Source: Limnanthes douglasii subsp. nivea (taxonomy: Eukaryota > Streptophyta > Magnoliopsida > Brassicales > Limnanthaceae). From it: 64,000 bases of DNA. Positions 11,401 to 21,599 of the stretch are shown piece after piece. A program made the translations under genes and the position numbers. Within the stretch, counting starts at the first letter, position 1, and every line of letters begins with the position of its first letter. The stretch is taken from positions 348,575,081 through 348,639,080 of the forward strand of contig JAUPFV010000001.1 in assembly GCA_036936605.1 (NCBI GenBank), read 5' to 3'. The notes beneath the pieces are model-generated. The model worked only from the letters and a program-made list of their open reading frames with translations, was not told the origin of the DNA and made no database searches.

Positions 11401-12518
11401 ATTTGGAAATTGTCTCCTGATCAGAACTTCAACACTAAGCTTACCTGGGAAAGCATTAGACATCAGTCTTTTAAGTCTGGTCTGTTCAGCAAAGTTTGGA
11501 ACTCCATAACTCCCAGAAAGTTCTCTTTTACTCTCTGGAAATTTATTAAAGGTTTCATTCCCATTGATTATGTTCTTAGAAAGAGATAATTTCCTATTGT
11601 TTCTAAATGCCAGCTATGTGAAAAAATGAAGATATTAACCATGTGTTTGTCAATTGTGACTTTGCATGGTCCATCTGGAATCATTTTAGCCTTATTTTTC
11701 AAATTAAAGTTGATAAATGTATGGTATTTACTCATATCTTTCGATGTTGGTTCTGGTTTTCAAAGAAAAAAGGGCACATAACTCAAGTGATCCCTACTAT
11801 AATTTGCTGGTCTATTTGGAAAAATAGAAATAACTATGAGTTCAATAACACTAAGCAATCTTGTTCTTCTGCTAATAGGACTATTACCAGTGTTATAATT
11901 GGTCTCGATTCTTCTAATATCTTTACTACTAAGAACTTGCATAAGGTTGAAAATGAATTTGTTATGATGCGCTATTTCTCTTTCTTAAATAGGAAAAGGA
12001 ATGTGAGGTACCTCAAGTGGCTCACTCCTGCTCATGGTAGATTGAAACTAAATCTGGATTCTGCTTGTCTATCCAACAGATAAGCTAGTGGAGGTTTGAT
12101 TATTAAGAACATCAAGGGTGAGCTGGTGATGGGGATTGGCAAGACCCTTAGTAAGATCTCTCATATTACTGCTGAAACTCGTGAATTATTGGAAGGCTTG
12201 CTCTACTGCAAAATAAAGAACTGGAACCATGTATACATATAATTGGATTTCTTGTCTTTCATCAACATGCTCAGCAAAGAGAAGTATCTATTCTTTCTCC
12301 CATCTACTCTTTCCATCTGTAGGAAGCTCATTGCGTCGAGTATGAAGTTAAAGTACATTTCACGTGTCCAAATTCAGACTGCTGACTGGAAAACGAAGTG
12401 GACTTTAACTTGCAAAGATAATCTTCAATTCAATCAACTCAATGCTCATGTTCCTCTTCTTGCCATTATTCATCTTGAGAGCATTGGGTTGGGATATATT
12501 GATTTGGTTGAGAATTAA
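8443..12518 (+). pseudogene. LINE ORF2: endonuclease, RT, zf-RVT, RNase H
   Basis: ORF2 is the LINE polyprotein that nicks target DNA and reverse-transcribes the element. The APE-type endonuclease begins at about 8443 (LNWNV*GINNK) and ends with the catalytic S-D-H triplet at 9061-9069. RT spans about 9830-11000 with FDMSKAFDRM (10168-10197), RGLRQGDPLS, and the active-site FADD at 10490-10501. A zf-RVT region lies around 11460-11760 and RNase H at about 12000-12518 (NLDSA, AETREL). In-frame stops (for example 8458, 8977, 9826, 10111, 11587) and frameshifts (about 10548, 10847, 11600) make it a pseudogene, though most catalytic residues survive. Order and FADD motif identify an L1-clade plant LINE. 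Confidence 0.85.
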
Positions 12519-12956
12519 ATATACAAAGTTCTGTTGCCTTCATGTTTTTGACTTGTAGATAGCAAGTTGGAGAGTTGCTGAGGGAGAAGTCTGGTCTTTC
12601 CTTGGCTAAGAAGGTGTTGTTAAGCTAGTTGGAGTTTCAGTATCGTTGTTATGTTTGATTTTTCCGGATAATTGGAGTTGTGTGCTGATGTTCGTGGCTT
12701 AGTCAGCTGATGGTGGGTGAAGCAGTTGTTATGGAGCAGCTGGTCAATTGCTCTGTTTTCGTGACAAATCTGTTGGTTTGGAATTGCAGATTTTTCACTT
12801 TATCTTTGATCTTCCTTTTGGAGGGAAGTTTTGGCGCAAAAAATTTAATCTTGTATTTGAATAGAGGCTATTTGCCTTTTTATTTGCTTTAATTTGAGTC
12901 CAATTCTTTTGTAATTCTCTTATTTAGTAATAAAATTGGGTTTTGATTAAAAAAAT

Positions 12957-14149
12957 CCTTATTGTAGCCCAGTGAATGCCCCCATTTTGTTTGTATTTAG
13001 TGTTTACAATACTTTTTATAAATAAAGGTTTGCCTGGTAGTTAACGTAACTATTTTTTATCGACATTATAATGGTTCCATTAAAATTATTATGCGAATCC
13101 GCAAAACCACTCATGATTCCCAAAGCTCATTGTCCTTAAACAATCTTAGAACAAGTGAATAGCCATCTCGAAGTCTTACATTACCATACTAACCGCAAAT
13201 GATCGACACTGTTACATTATGTATTACCAAATTACCTATTGTTTGGAGCCTATTACTTATGGCATGCCACAATAATACTCACTTTTAGTGGACATTTGAA
13301 TGCTCAAATGTTTTTCCACTTGAATACTACCTCATCACTCGAAGAGATAAATGAATTATGAGTTTATTTTACCAAAAAATACTAATGATGGCTCCAAGTT
13401 CCACTTTTACCGTTGTCATCACAACGCTGAATTATACTCGTCTTATTAATAAACACATTCCGTCCTTCCAAGATGTTTTTCTACATCATCGAATCCAGAC
13501 TTAACTACACGATCCATTCATATTTCTTTAAAGTATTTTTGTTTGAGAATTCGTACCCATAACCTATTGTTATTATGTAGGATCTTTTACCTCAATCTAG
13601 CCAAGGTCACTTTATTAAAACTCTTTGTACCATTGAAGCCTAAACTCTTTTTTTTTTCTTTTGCGGTCTATACATTATTTTCCCATGGCATTCAATGGAT
13701 ATTTCTATCTTATTCGGTGAACCAAAAAAAATCTCTATTAATCATATCGATTTCATTGCACAAATACACAAACAACTTTCTCATACATTTTTTTAAAATA
13801 ACTATCAATAATTAAATAATTAAATGGATGAGGATTAAGATTATTATCAGTCAACTCTGATTCACGTTTGGATTTTTTTAAAATCTGACCGTTAATTTAT
13901 TAGTCTTATGGGTCGTGAATGTTAATGAGACCACACTCAAATTTTGAATCCTAAACCCTTTGGATAACAATATAGAATGAGTTTCAAGTAGATCTTATCA
14001 GACTGATCTTAAACGAATTATCGGGTTCGGTAGTTCAATAACAGATATAATAAAATGTAATATATTAAAAGTTAAAGTTATAAATTTAAAATATTTTATT
14101 TTTTAATTATTAACCCATTTCTGAAATATATTAATTATAAATAGTAGTT
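12957..14149. other. Unassigned AT-rich spacer
   Basis: No convincing gene is visible. Short ORFs (such as 13543-13815) lack recognisable motifs and are rich in Leu/Phe/Lys, as expected from AT-rich noncoding DNA. No terminal repeats or TSD were found. It could be a worn-out element fragment. Confidence 0.5.
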
Positions 14150-15929
14150 CCAGGATCATTCTTCTCTCCATTTCTGATATCTCATCTCTTTGGGATTTGG
14201 TGAGAACAAAGGCTACTAGATTAACGTTAGCTATAAAGATGTTTCAAAATTCTGTATCAATTGCCATCATGTTGGACATGATCATGATTCATGCAGGAAA
14301 AGTCAACATATAGTTCAAGATACTTCAAAGAATATTTATCCGCAACAAACCCAGAAAACCAATGAACTGTACATCAATTCTATTAAAAAAATGATCAGTC
14401 CCATATGACCTCTAAATTCAAGTCCATTATTGTTAACTCAAATAACAATAATACCTTGAACAACAAGTCACTGAGAAAAGATACCTCAAATTTAATCAGA
14501 AATGAAATCACTATATTTGATAGCAAAACACCATCAAATGAAGAAATTATCGAGGCTATCAAAAACTTAGAAGCTGAATACACTTACTCACCAAACTAGG
14601 GATCTGCTTGCCACACACCAAACCAGGAAAATATCGGTAGTCTTCCTCCAACACCCATCTTCAAGAAGAAAGAAACTAATAAAGACTTCTAGGATATCCT
14701 GAAAAAAAAGACTAAAAGAGATTAAGACCAAAAATCCGAAATGAAATATCATTATCAAGTCCTTATTTGCGGCAAATCAATCCCTAAAACCCAATCATAA
14801 CAATGATTAAATTCATTTGTTGGAATATATTTGTGGTATTGGCAACAAGCCTTCCTTTACAAGACTCAAGTCAATTATCAAAAAGGAGAAAATAATCCTA
14901 GCCATTTTTGAGCCTCTTAATATCATCAGGATTGCAACTAAGCTTAGGTTTCAACATCACTACACTAATCTCACCAACAAGATCTGGATGTTATGGTCTA
15001 CAAATTTCAGCATCAATATAATTTAGGATCATGCTCAACTTTACACATGGCTGTCTCTCACAACTCTTTAAACAAAATATTATATTTAACAAAACAGATT
15101 TGATCTTTAGAACTCTCTCAAATCTATTTCTAATTATGTTACTGGATGGTTCGTTATTGGTGATTTTAGTGTTATCTCTAATTCTGATGAACAAATAGGT
15201 TGCTCTACATTCTACCTAGACATTTCAGATGACTTTAATTACACCATTCAAGATTTCTCTCTCAAAGACGTTGGATACATTGGAAAAAAGTTCACATGGA
15301 CCAACAAATCCAAATGAAAAAGACTGGAGCGTAGCCTATTTAATCATACATGGTGTGATTACTTCAACATTACTAAAGTGACCCATATGGCCATAACATG
15401 TTCTCACCATACCCCATTTGTGTCTCTTTATCTAATGATAAATATCCTTCCAAATATAGTTTCAAATTTTAAAACACGTGGGCACTAAATGATGGTTTTC
15501 TCAATACTGTTGAATCTAATTAGAAACGGGAAATGCAGGGCTACCCTATGTTCATTTTCTGGAAAAAAATGTAGAGACTTAAAGTAGTCCTTAAATATTG
15601 GAACAAACTAACTTTTGGTAACATCTTTGATCAAATATTGGAGGTTGAATAAAAGGTCAAAAGTATAGAGTAAATGCTTCAAGTCAACAAAAACACTGAG
15701 AACATAAATAATCTATTTATAGACAATGCTCTATTACTTCAAGATCTTGTTAACCAAGAATCCTACTGGTGTGAAAGACCAACACCAACTGGGTCAAGGA
15801 CGGGAAAAAAACTAACACTTATCACTCTTATGTCAAGAAGAAAAGAAGAAAAAACAAAATCAATGGCATTAAAGATTACTCTGAATGGATAACAGATGAA
15901 GGTCAAATTGGTAACTCCGTCCTATCATG
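14150..15929 (+). pseudogene. Split LINE, 5' part: ORF1 zinc knuckle and endonuclease
   Basis: This is the left half of a LINE interrupted by a gypsy element. A CCHC zinc knuckle (CINCHHVGHDHDSC) is at 14253-14294, followed by a Lys/Asn-rich ORF1 tail. ORF2 begins at about 14810 (CWN... CGIGNKP across a frameshift) with endonuclease blocks VIGDFSVISNSDEQIG and GKKFTWTNKSK. The catalytic S-D-H triplet has become S-H-H (15402-15410), so the endonuclease is dead even apart from the stops. The last recognisable part (WVKDG, YHSYVKKKRRKNKINGIKDY) lies at about 15790-15870, upstream of the RT domain. The element resumes at 28245. Confidence 0.8.
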
Positions 15930-15999
15930 CGATGAGTCTGAAGCCCAAACATAAGGGTATAAATACCCGTCCTATGACCTAGGGTAGCCTGTTGAATCT
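15930..15999 (+). mobile_element. Scar of the outer Tat element: two LTR scraps and a gag scrap
   Basis: Three pieces are joined in 70 bp: the LTR start (GATGAGTCTG, 15931-15940), the LTR TATA region (AGCCCAAACATAAGGGTATA, about 15942-15961), and a gag piece (about 15972-15999) reading PMT*GSLLN. The gag piece corresponds to AMTWGGLLN of the inner element, with Trp changed to stop. Gag continues, split by the inner element, at 20254 (NQVGKQINVEETKK). The 5' LTR, leader and most of gag have been deleted. Confidence 0.75.
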
Positions 16000-16407
16000 G
16001 ATGAGTCCGGATTCTGTTACCTCTTTAGACTTGGACAGTTCGGACAAAGACCATCTAAACCGGACAGGGTAGTTCGAACCCCTCATCCATTTGACTGTTC
16101 GAACAAGGACTAAAGTATTTAAAAACCTAATCACTTCTTGACTAAGCTGCCTGCTCTCCTACTAAGAGCTCATGGGTCCTTAAACTTTACCCGGGTCCAT
16201 TAAACATGAACCGACCGCCCATAAAGCCCAAACATAAGGGTATAAATACCGAACCACCAACATTAAATGAGGGTAATAAAAATTAAATACAACCAGGTTT
16301 CTTAATTCTCCCTCTACTCTCTACTCAAATATTAAATACCTACAAAACTTCCACAAACTTTAAACAAAAATTAGAAATTTACCCTCAGATAGAAATAAAC
16401 CACACCA
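16000..16407 (+). repeat. 5' LTR of the non-autonomous Tat element
   Basis: The LTR starts TGATGAGTCCGG and ends about AAACCACACCA. A TATA box (GGGTATAAATACC, about 16239-16251) is followed downstream by CT-rich sequence. Its partner at 19845-20253 is very similar with scattered differences, so the insertion is not recent. Confidence 0.9.
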
Positions 16408-16409
16408 AA

Positions 16410-16427
16410 TTGGCGACCACAGTGAGA
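16410..16427 (+). promoter_or_regulatory. Primer-binding site
   Basis: TTGGCGACCACAGTGAGA starts 2-3 nt after the LTR. TGGCGAC-type PBSs are usual in Tat/Ogre gypsy elements; an Arg tRNA primer is likely but not checked. Confidence 0.7.
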
Positions 16428-16473
16428 GCGAAAGGTTCCTGAATCAAGCATTCGAAACCAACAATCAGTCCGA

Positions 16474-18341
16474 ATGAATCCAGACGCACCGGAAGTACCA
16501 CCAACCTTGCTTGAAGTGGTGGGTGAAAATGATGAGTATACCATCGAGGAGCGTGACAGATTAAAGGGCGAGATAGAAGCTCTGAGGGCAGAAAAGGCTA
16601 AGATGGGCATGAAGGATAAGTCAAAAGCATCAGTTGCTCATCATAACGATAACCCTAGAGAGCACGAGCCTTCAAAGACTCATGTAAGTACCAAAAAGAC
16701 TCATGCCAGCTCCAAAAAGTCTCACCGGTCTAAGCCAGTGGAGAGTTCTGACTCAGACTCAGAATCTTCTGGTAGCTCCTCGGATGAGGAAGGAGTTGAA
16801 GAGTCCTTGTCCTCCAGCAGTGATGAGGGCCGATCCAAAAAGAAGCAAAAGTTGATTAAGAAATATTCAAGGAAAAGGGATAGACATGGGAAATTAAAGA
16901 AGCATATAGGCAAAGGATCATCTCACAGCCGAGACATGTAGACCGGATGCTGATGGATCCATTTGCCTTCCACGATGAACCAGGTATCTTTGCAACTCCC
17001 AATGAGGATACTGTGTTCAGTCATGGCCGGAATTGGAGACAATCTCAATTGTCTTCCAAGATTCTGTCCGGGAACCTCCCGAAGAGGTTTAATAGCACTA
17101 AAATGGAAAAGTACGATGGCAGTACTGATCCGGACAACCATTTGGAGAAATTTAAAAACTTTATGATGAACTTTGATGATGACGACAAGTTACTCTGTAG
17201 AGCATTCTCCCAATCCTTTACGGGGAGTGCTCTGAAGTGGTATAACAGCTTACCTCAGGGCTGCATCAAGAATTTTGATACCTTTTGGGTGGCCTTTCGA
17301 AGGCAGTTTGTTGGGAGTAAAGAGTTGAAGGGTAATGAGGACACAATAATCCATTGTGCCCAAGAACCAAACGAATCGTTAAAAGAATACATAACTCGTT
17401 TTGTAAACACCAAAAATGGATTGGCTGATTGCTTGGAGCAGGTAGCAATAGCATCCTTGAGACATGGCTTGAACCCTGGAAATTTGGCTGATTCGGTGAC
17501 CAGAAAGAAAGCCATGACTTGGGGAGGTTTGTTGAATCAAGTCAGAAAGCAGATCAATGTTGATGAAACGAAGAAAAATAGGGTGCACAGGCAGGTGAGG
17601 TCTGCCCCGGTTGCACCAAACCCTAACCAACAGTCCGGGAACAAGGCAAGGGAGACCGGACAGGCACATAACAGGGCCAAAGCTCAATCTCAGCCAGCTA
17701 CACCTGCCCAGAGTCAGCAATCTAGAAATAAGAGGGGGCCTTGGGTCCAACCGGAGTGGTTTGCAGAATTAAAAGAAAATGTGGCCATCATTTATGATAA
17801 AACAAAGGAAGAAATGCACTATAGGAAACCGGCTGCACTGCAATCCCCTAGGGAACATCGTAACAACTCTTTCTGCCAGTACCATAATGATACTGGCCAT
17901 ACCACTGACGATTGTATAGCCTTGAAACAAGAGGTTCAGAACTTGATTGAAAGAGGAAAACTGGGGGCATATGTCAAAAGAAGAGGAGGAAATAGGCCTG
18001 ACAATACTCACCGGGTTGGTCCAAGCAATGCTGCTCCGGAGGGGGCTATGGTAATAATCGAAAGATTTTATGTAGAATCTGAATACCTAGATCCCGATCC
18101 AACTCGAAATAGAGTGGGTGCCATTGAAGAACGTTGTAACACGGTCTCCGGGATGATTAAGTGTTTTGAGTCACTTACAATTTTCGGAGGGGATACTATG
18201 ACAGCTCCTACTGCTTCTTCGAGGAAGAGGAATGTTCATACTTTAGCCACCCAGCTAGAAGGGGAGTTTGAAGAAGAAGTGGAGAGCCTAGAGGCCATGA
18301 TGCAGGCCATAATTGTGTACCAGGCATTGTGGCTTAATTGA
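16474..18341 (+). pseudogene. Tat gag polyprotein in two overlapping-phase ORFs
   Basis: Gag forms the retrotransposon particle and binds its RNA. The first ORF (16474-16941, 155 aa) is a charged Ser/Asp/Lys-rich N-terminal region. The second (16947-18341, 464 aa) is shifted in frame and carries the conserved capsid region (DPDNHLEKFKNFMMNFDDDD, FTGSALKWYNSLP, FRRQFVGSKE). A C-x2-H-x4-H-x4-C knuckle (CQYHNDTGHTTDDC) is at about 17874-17915. A shift of one or two bases near 16930 separates the ORFs; it could be decay or a programmed shift. The end reads HTLATQLEG then GEFEEEV and runs into unrelated sequence at about 18290, marking the internal deletion. This is the longest open gag in the window. 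Confidence 0.8.
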
Positions 18342-19400
18342 CTGGGACAGAGTTTGATGAGATGGAAATACCGCACTATTTCCGGATCCAAGGGGAACCT
18401 TAAACCCCAGTTAAAGAGCTCGGTAAAGATGACTACTTCACTGAGTTTACAATCCATGGGGGTTTCAGGATCTATTGGGATCCTTATCTTCACATTCTCT
18501 GGAATCCCCCACTTTGTACGCATCCGGCACAACTCAGCTGTGTGGATGAAAGCGTAGTTAATCTTTTGCAGGGCAATAAGATATTTAAAATTGACCTTGT
18601 GGAAACAAGGTCCCACTCTTCCTTTAAGACACTTCGGCAAATCCGGATTCCTTAAGCATAGATTTTCCTTGCCTTTATCCTTTTGGGCAGCAGCAGTACC
18701 ACTAGTCTGTCCGTATGGTTCGGACTCGGATGGAGCCTCCTCGATAGAGTCCTCCATTATTTCCTCCATGATTGAGAAAGGATTTTCGGTTGTTGTTGTG
18801 AGGGGGAGGTTTGAGGTTAGATCAGCATGACTTCCGGACTGATGAGCTTCAGTACTCTCCTAGATCCTAGCCTCCGGTTGGGGCTCTGATGTAGATGTTT
18901 CCCTTCGGGGACTTGAGCCAGTGGCTTCCGGACCGGACAGCCTGTCCCTGGGTGCTTTAATGGGTACCTCACACCCTGTACTGATGTCCTTGGCCCCCAA
19001 TTTCGAAGGAGTACTCTTGGAAGCCTGCCCTTTGACCAGCCGGCCTTTTCTTTGATCAACCAGCTTGTGAGGAGAAGTTTCAGAATCTGACCCCATGGCT
19101 AAGAATGGGGAGGGTTTTTTAAAACTGGTAACTGTTAAACCTGGCTCAACTGTGGGTTCTGACTCTTGAACCGAAGAACCTGAGATGATATGGGAAAGGT
19201 TGGTTTGAAACAACCTCTTCGGTTTGACACCCTTTGAGGAGGAAGAACCCTGGTCAGATTCTTTGGCTGAGGATGCTGGTTTGTCGATGGGAGAAGTGGG
19301 TAAGCCCGCTGCAATGCGCTCCTTTCGACTTTTTGTGCTTTTTCTAGTTCAGACAGATTGAGCCACCACCTTTGATCAGAGCGTTCCTTGCCGTGAACAT
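18290..19400 (-). pseudogene. Antisense Tat gene, truncated 5' part
   Basis: Reading minus from the ATG at 19398-19400, the protein starts MFTARNALIKGG. It continues across frameshifts into a Ser/Pro-rich region, then a conserved domain at 18769-18290 with LPKCLKGRVGPCF, KYLIALQKINY, NWGLRFPLDPEIVRY and ACIMASRLS. The related gene at 25383-27419 has the same order. The frame is lost at about 18290, where the deletion fuses it to gag on the opposite strand. The domain pattern recalls proteins annotated as 'putative gypsy type transposon'; that is my recollection, not a search result. Confidence 0.7.
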
Positions 19401-19830
19401 AAACAACCTAAACAAGAATTTGTGTTTGAGAGAGAAAGCTTTGAAGATTATCAAAGTAAGAATGAAAGTGATGGTAAAAGAGTGGAAAAACTTCTTAATT
19501 TATAGTAAACCTCAAAAAGAAGTCTTGATTCCTAGGAGAATTCGAAAAGATTAGCAATGATTAAAAGACGCCGCTGATGTCACCTTCATTAATGAAGAGG
19601 TTGTTTTTCAGAGAAGGTGGGTGCGAAATCCAAGGTGAAAAACGGCTAAAGCAACTAACCAAAGAGTGACACGTGTCCCATGAACCTTGGCAAAAAACCG
19701 TTTGGATTCAAAGAACTTTTTCACCCCGGTTAAGACCATGACACAATTCGGAAGACCTGTCCCGATAAAACTGCCACTGACAACAGACTGTTTTTTCAGG
19801 TTTTGACAAAGGTTATTTGAACAAACACCT

Positions 19831-19844
19831 AAAAAAGAGGCTAC
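19831..19844 (+). other. Polypurine tract of the non-autonomous Tat element
   Basis: AAAAAAGAGGCTAC lies directly before the 3' LTR. The same motif, AAAAAAGAGTCTAC, precedes the LTR at 27876. It primes plus-strand DNA synthesis in LTR elements. Confidence 0.7.
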
Positions 19845-20253
19845 TGATGAGTCCAGATTCTGTTACCTCTTCGGACAGGGACAGTTTGGACAGAGACCAT
19901 CTAAATCGGACAGGGCAGTTCGAACCCCTCATCCATTTGACTGTTCGAACAAGGACTAAAATATTTAAAAACCTAATCACTTCTTGACTAAGCTTCCTGC
20001 TCTCCTACTAAGAGCTCATGGGTCCTTAAACTTGACCCAGGTCCATTAAACATGACCCGACAGCCCATAAAGCCCAAACATAAGGGTATAAATACCCAAC
20101 CACCAACATTAAATGAGGGTAATAAAAATTAAATACAACCAGGCTGCTGAATTCTCTCTCTACTCTCTACTCAAATATTAAATACCTACAAAAATTCCAC
20201 AAACTCTAAACAAAAATTACAAATATACCCGCAGATAGAAATAAACCACACCA
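19845..20253 (+). repeat. 3' LTR of the non-autonomous Tat element
   Basis: This 409-bp partner of the LTR at 16000-16407 has the same ends. It is followed at once by the TSD GAATC and the resumed gag of the host element. Confidence 0.9.
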
Positions 20254-20990
20254 GAATCAAGTGGGAAAACAAATTAATGTGGAAGAAACCAAGAAAACCA
20301 GGATGCACCGTCAAGTGAGGTCCACCATAACAGCTCATCCGGCTGCTAACTAGTCCGGATACAAGGCTAAAGAGACCGGACAAGGATCCAACCGGACTAA
20401 ACAAACTCAGTCCAACCAGAATCAGGCTCAGAGCCAACAATCAAGAGGTAAAAGAGGTCATTGGGTTCAACCTGAGTGGTTTGTAGAGTTAAGGGAGAAT
20501 GTGGCCACAATCTATGATAAGACTAAGGACGAAGTTTATTTTCGAAAACCGACAGCCTTGTAGTCTCCCAGAGAAAGTCAAAATACTTGTCTATGCCAAT
20601 ATCACAATAATATAGGCCATAACACTCAATACTGCATAACATTGAAACATGAAGTGCATAACCTTGTTGAAAGAGGAAAACTAGGAGCTTATGTCAAAAG
20701 AAGAACTGGAAACAGGCCTGACAATGCTCTTCGGACAGGCCCTACCAACAATGCTTGAACATCTGCTCAAGAAGGGGCAATGGTGATTCTTGAAAGATTC
20801 AATATTGATTTTGAGTATCTGAACCCTGATCCAACTCAGAAATAAGGTGGGGGTCATAACAGAACCAACCAGGACGGTGTCCGTACTGATCAGTTTCTTT
20901 GAATCATTGACCATCTTCAGAGGAGATACTGTCACAGCTCCCACCCTTTTATCAAGAAAGAGGCATGTATACAGTTTGGCCACTCAATTG
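20254..20990 (+). pseudogene. Tat gag, 3' half
   Basis: This continues the gag cut by the inner element: NQVGKQINVEETKK, then a Gln/Asn/Ser-rich stretch and a C-x2-H-x4-H-x4-C knuckle (CQYHNNIGHNTQYC) at about 20593-20634. Stops include one at about 20351 and another at about 20561. It ends in a run of 12 G (20993-21004) that disturbs the frame into protease. Confidence 0.75.
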
Positions 20991-21552
20991 GAGGGGGGGG
21001 GGGGAAATGTCTTCCCATCAGTGCAAAAACCCTTTCCCGTTTAAAGTTTTTGATGAGGATGATTTGAGAAATATTGTTGGGCCTCATGAGGATGCAGAAG
21101 TTATAGAAGCATCTATTGGGGGAAATGATATACGCCGGATTTTGATAGATACGAGCAGTTCAGAAAACATCCTCTTCTTAAGCTCCAATAAAGAGATGAG
21201 GAATCCGGCTGTTATTCAACGCTCAAACGGAACTATTGTGGGCTTCATAAAAAGCTCTTCGGATGTAATTGGGGAGTTTGAAGAAGAAGTGTTGTTGGGA
21301 AAAAGGCCTTTTAAAAATATGGTGGGGGTACTATTCGTTGTGGTAGACTGCCCCATATCATATAATGCGATTTTTGGAAGGTCTTGGCTTTCCAGAATGC
21401 ATGTTGTACCCTCAACAATCCATCAATGTTTGACATATGCAGTTCAAGGACAAATAGGTATCGTCCGAAGTAGTCAGAAAATAGTCAGGGAGTGCTATGC
21501 AATTGCTCTTGCTCCTAAGATTTTGGGGGCAGTTCGGATTAATGAAGATTAG
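20965..21552 (+). pseudogene. Tat protease (aspartic), active site altered
   Basis: The aspartic protease cleaves Gag-Pol into its parts. The open frame (195 aa) contains FDEDDLRNIVGPHEDAEVIE and the active-site region ILIDTSSSENILF at 21142-21180. D-T-G has become D-T-S (21148-21156), which should abolish or reduce activity. Downstream are GEFEEEVLLGKRPFK and FVVVDCPISYNAIFGRSWL, the usual flap and C-terminal motifs of Tat proteases. The start is a frame entry, not a true initiation codon. A run of 11 G (21576-21586) follows the stop. Confidence 0.8.
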
Positions 21553-21599
21553 TAGTTACTAGAGCCTTCTATGGTGGGGGGGGGGGAGTGAGATTGATG

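Larger units (their letters stand above)
7290..12956 (+). mobile_element. Nearly full-length L1-type LINE
   Basis: This element has both LINE ORFs in order, a 3' UTR of about 430 bp, and ends at GGTTTTGATTAAAAAAATC near 12956. It starts head to head with the minus-strand LINE, so its exact 5' end is uncertain by about 50 bp. At about 5.7 kb it approaches the full length usual for plant L1 elements. The many stops show it is inactive. No target-site duplication was identified. Confidence 0.82.
16000..20253 (+). mobile_element. Non-autonomous Tat-lineage gypsy element (gag only), complete
   Basis: Two similar LTRs of about 408 bp (16000-16407, 19845-20253) begin TGATGAGTC and end CACACCA. A 5-bp TSD, GAATC, flanks the element at 15995-15999 and 20254-20258. 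It carries a PBS, gag and a polypurine tract but has no protease active site, RT, RNase H or integrase. It therefore depends on enzymes of relatives, such as the element it is inserted in. It also keeps the 5' part of the antisense gene found in its autonomous relatives. Confidence 0.93.

Noticed and set aside
13543..13815. 90-aa ORF in the 13-kb spacer
   Set aside because: Leu/Phe/Ser/Lys composition of AT-rich DNA, no domain, no promoter or splice context.
16930..16947. Programmed frameshift in gag
   Set aside because: The two gag ORFs are out of frame here, but no slippery heptamer or pseudoknot was evident, and a simple indel is enough to explain it.
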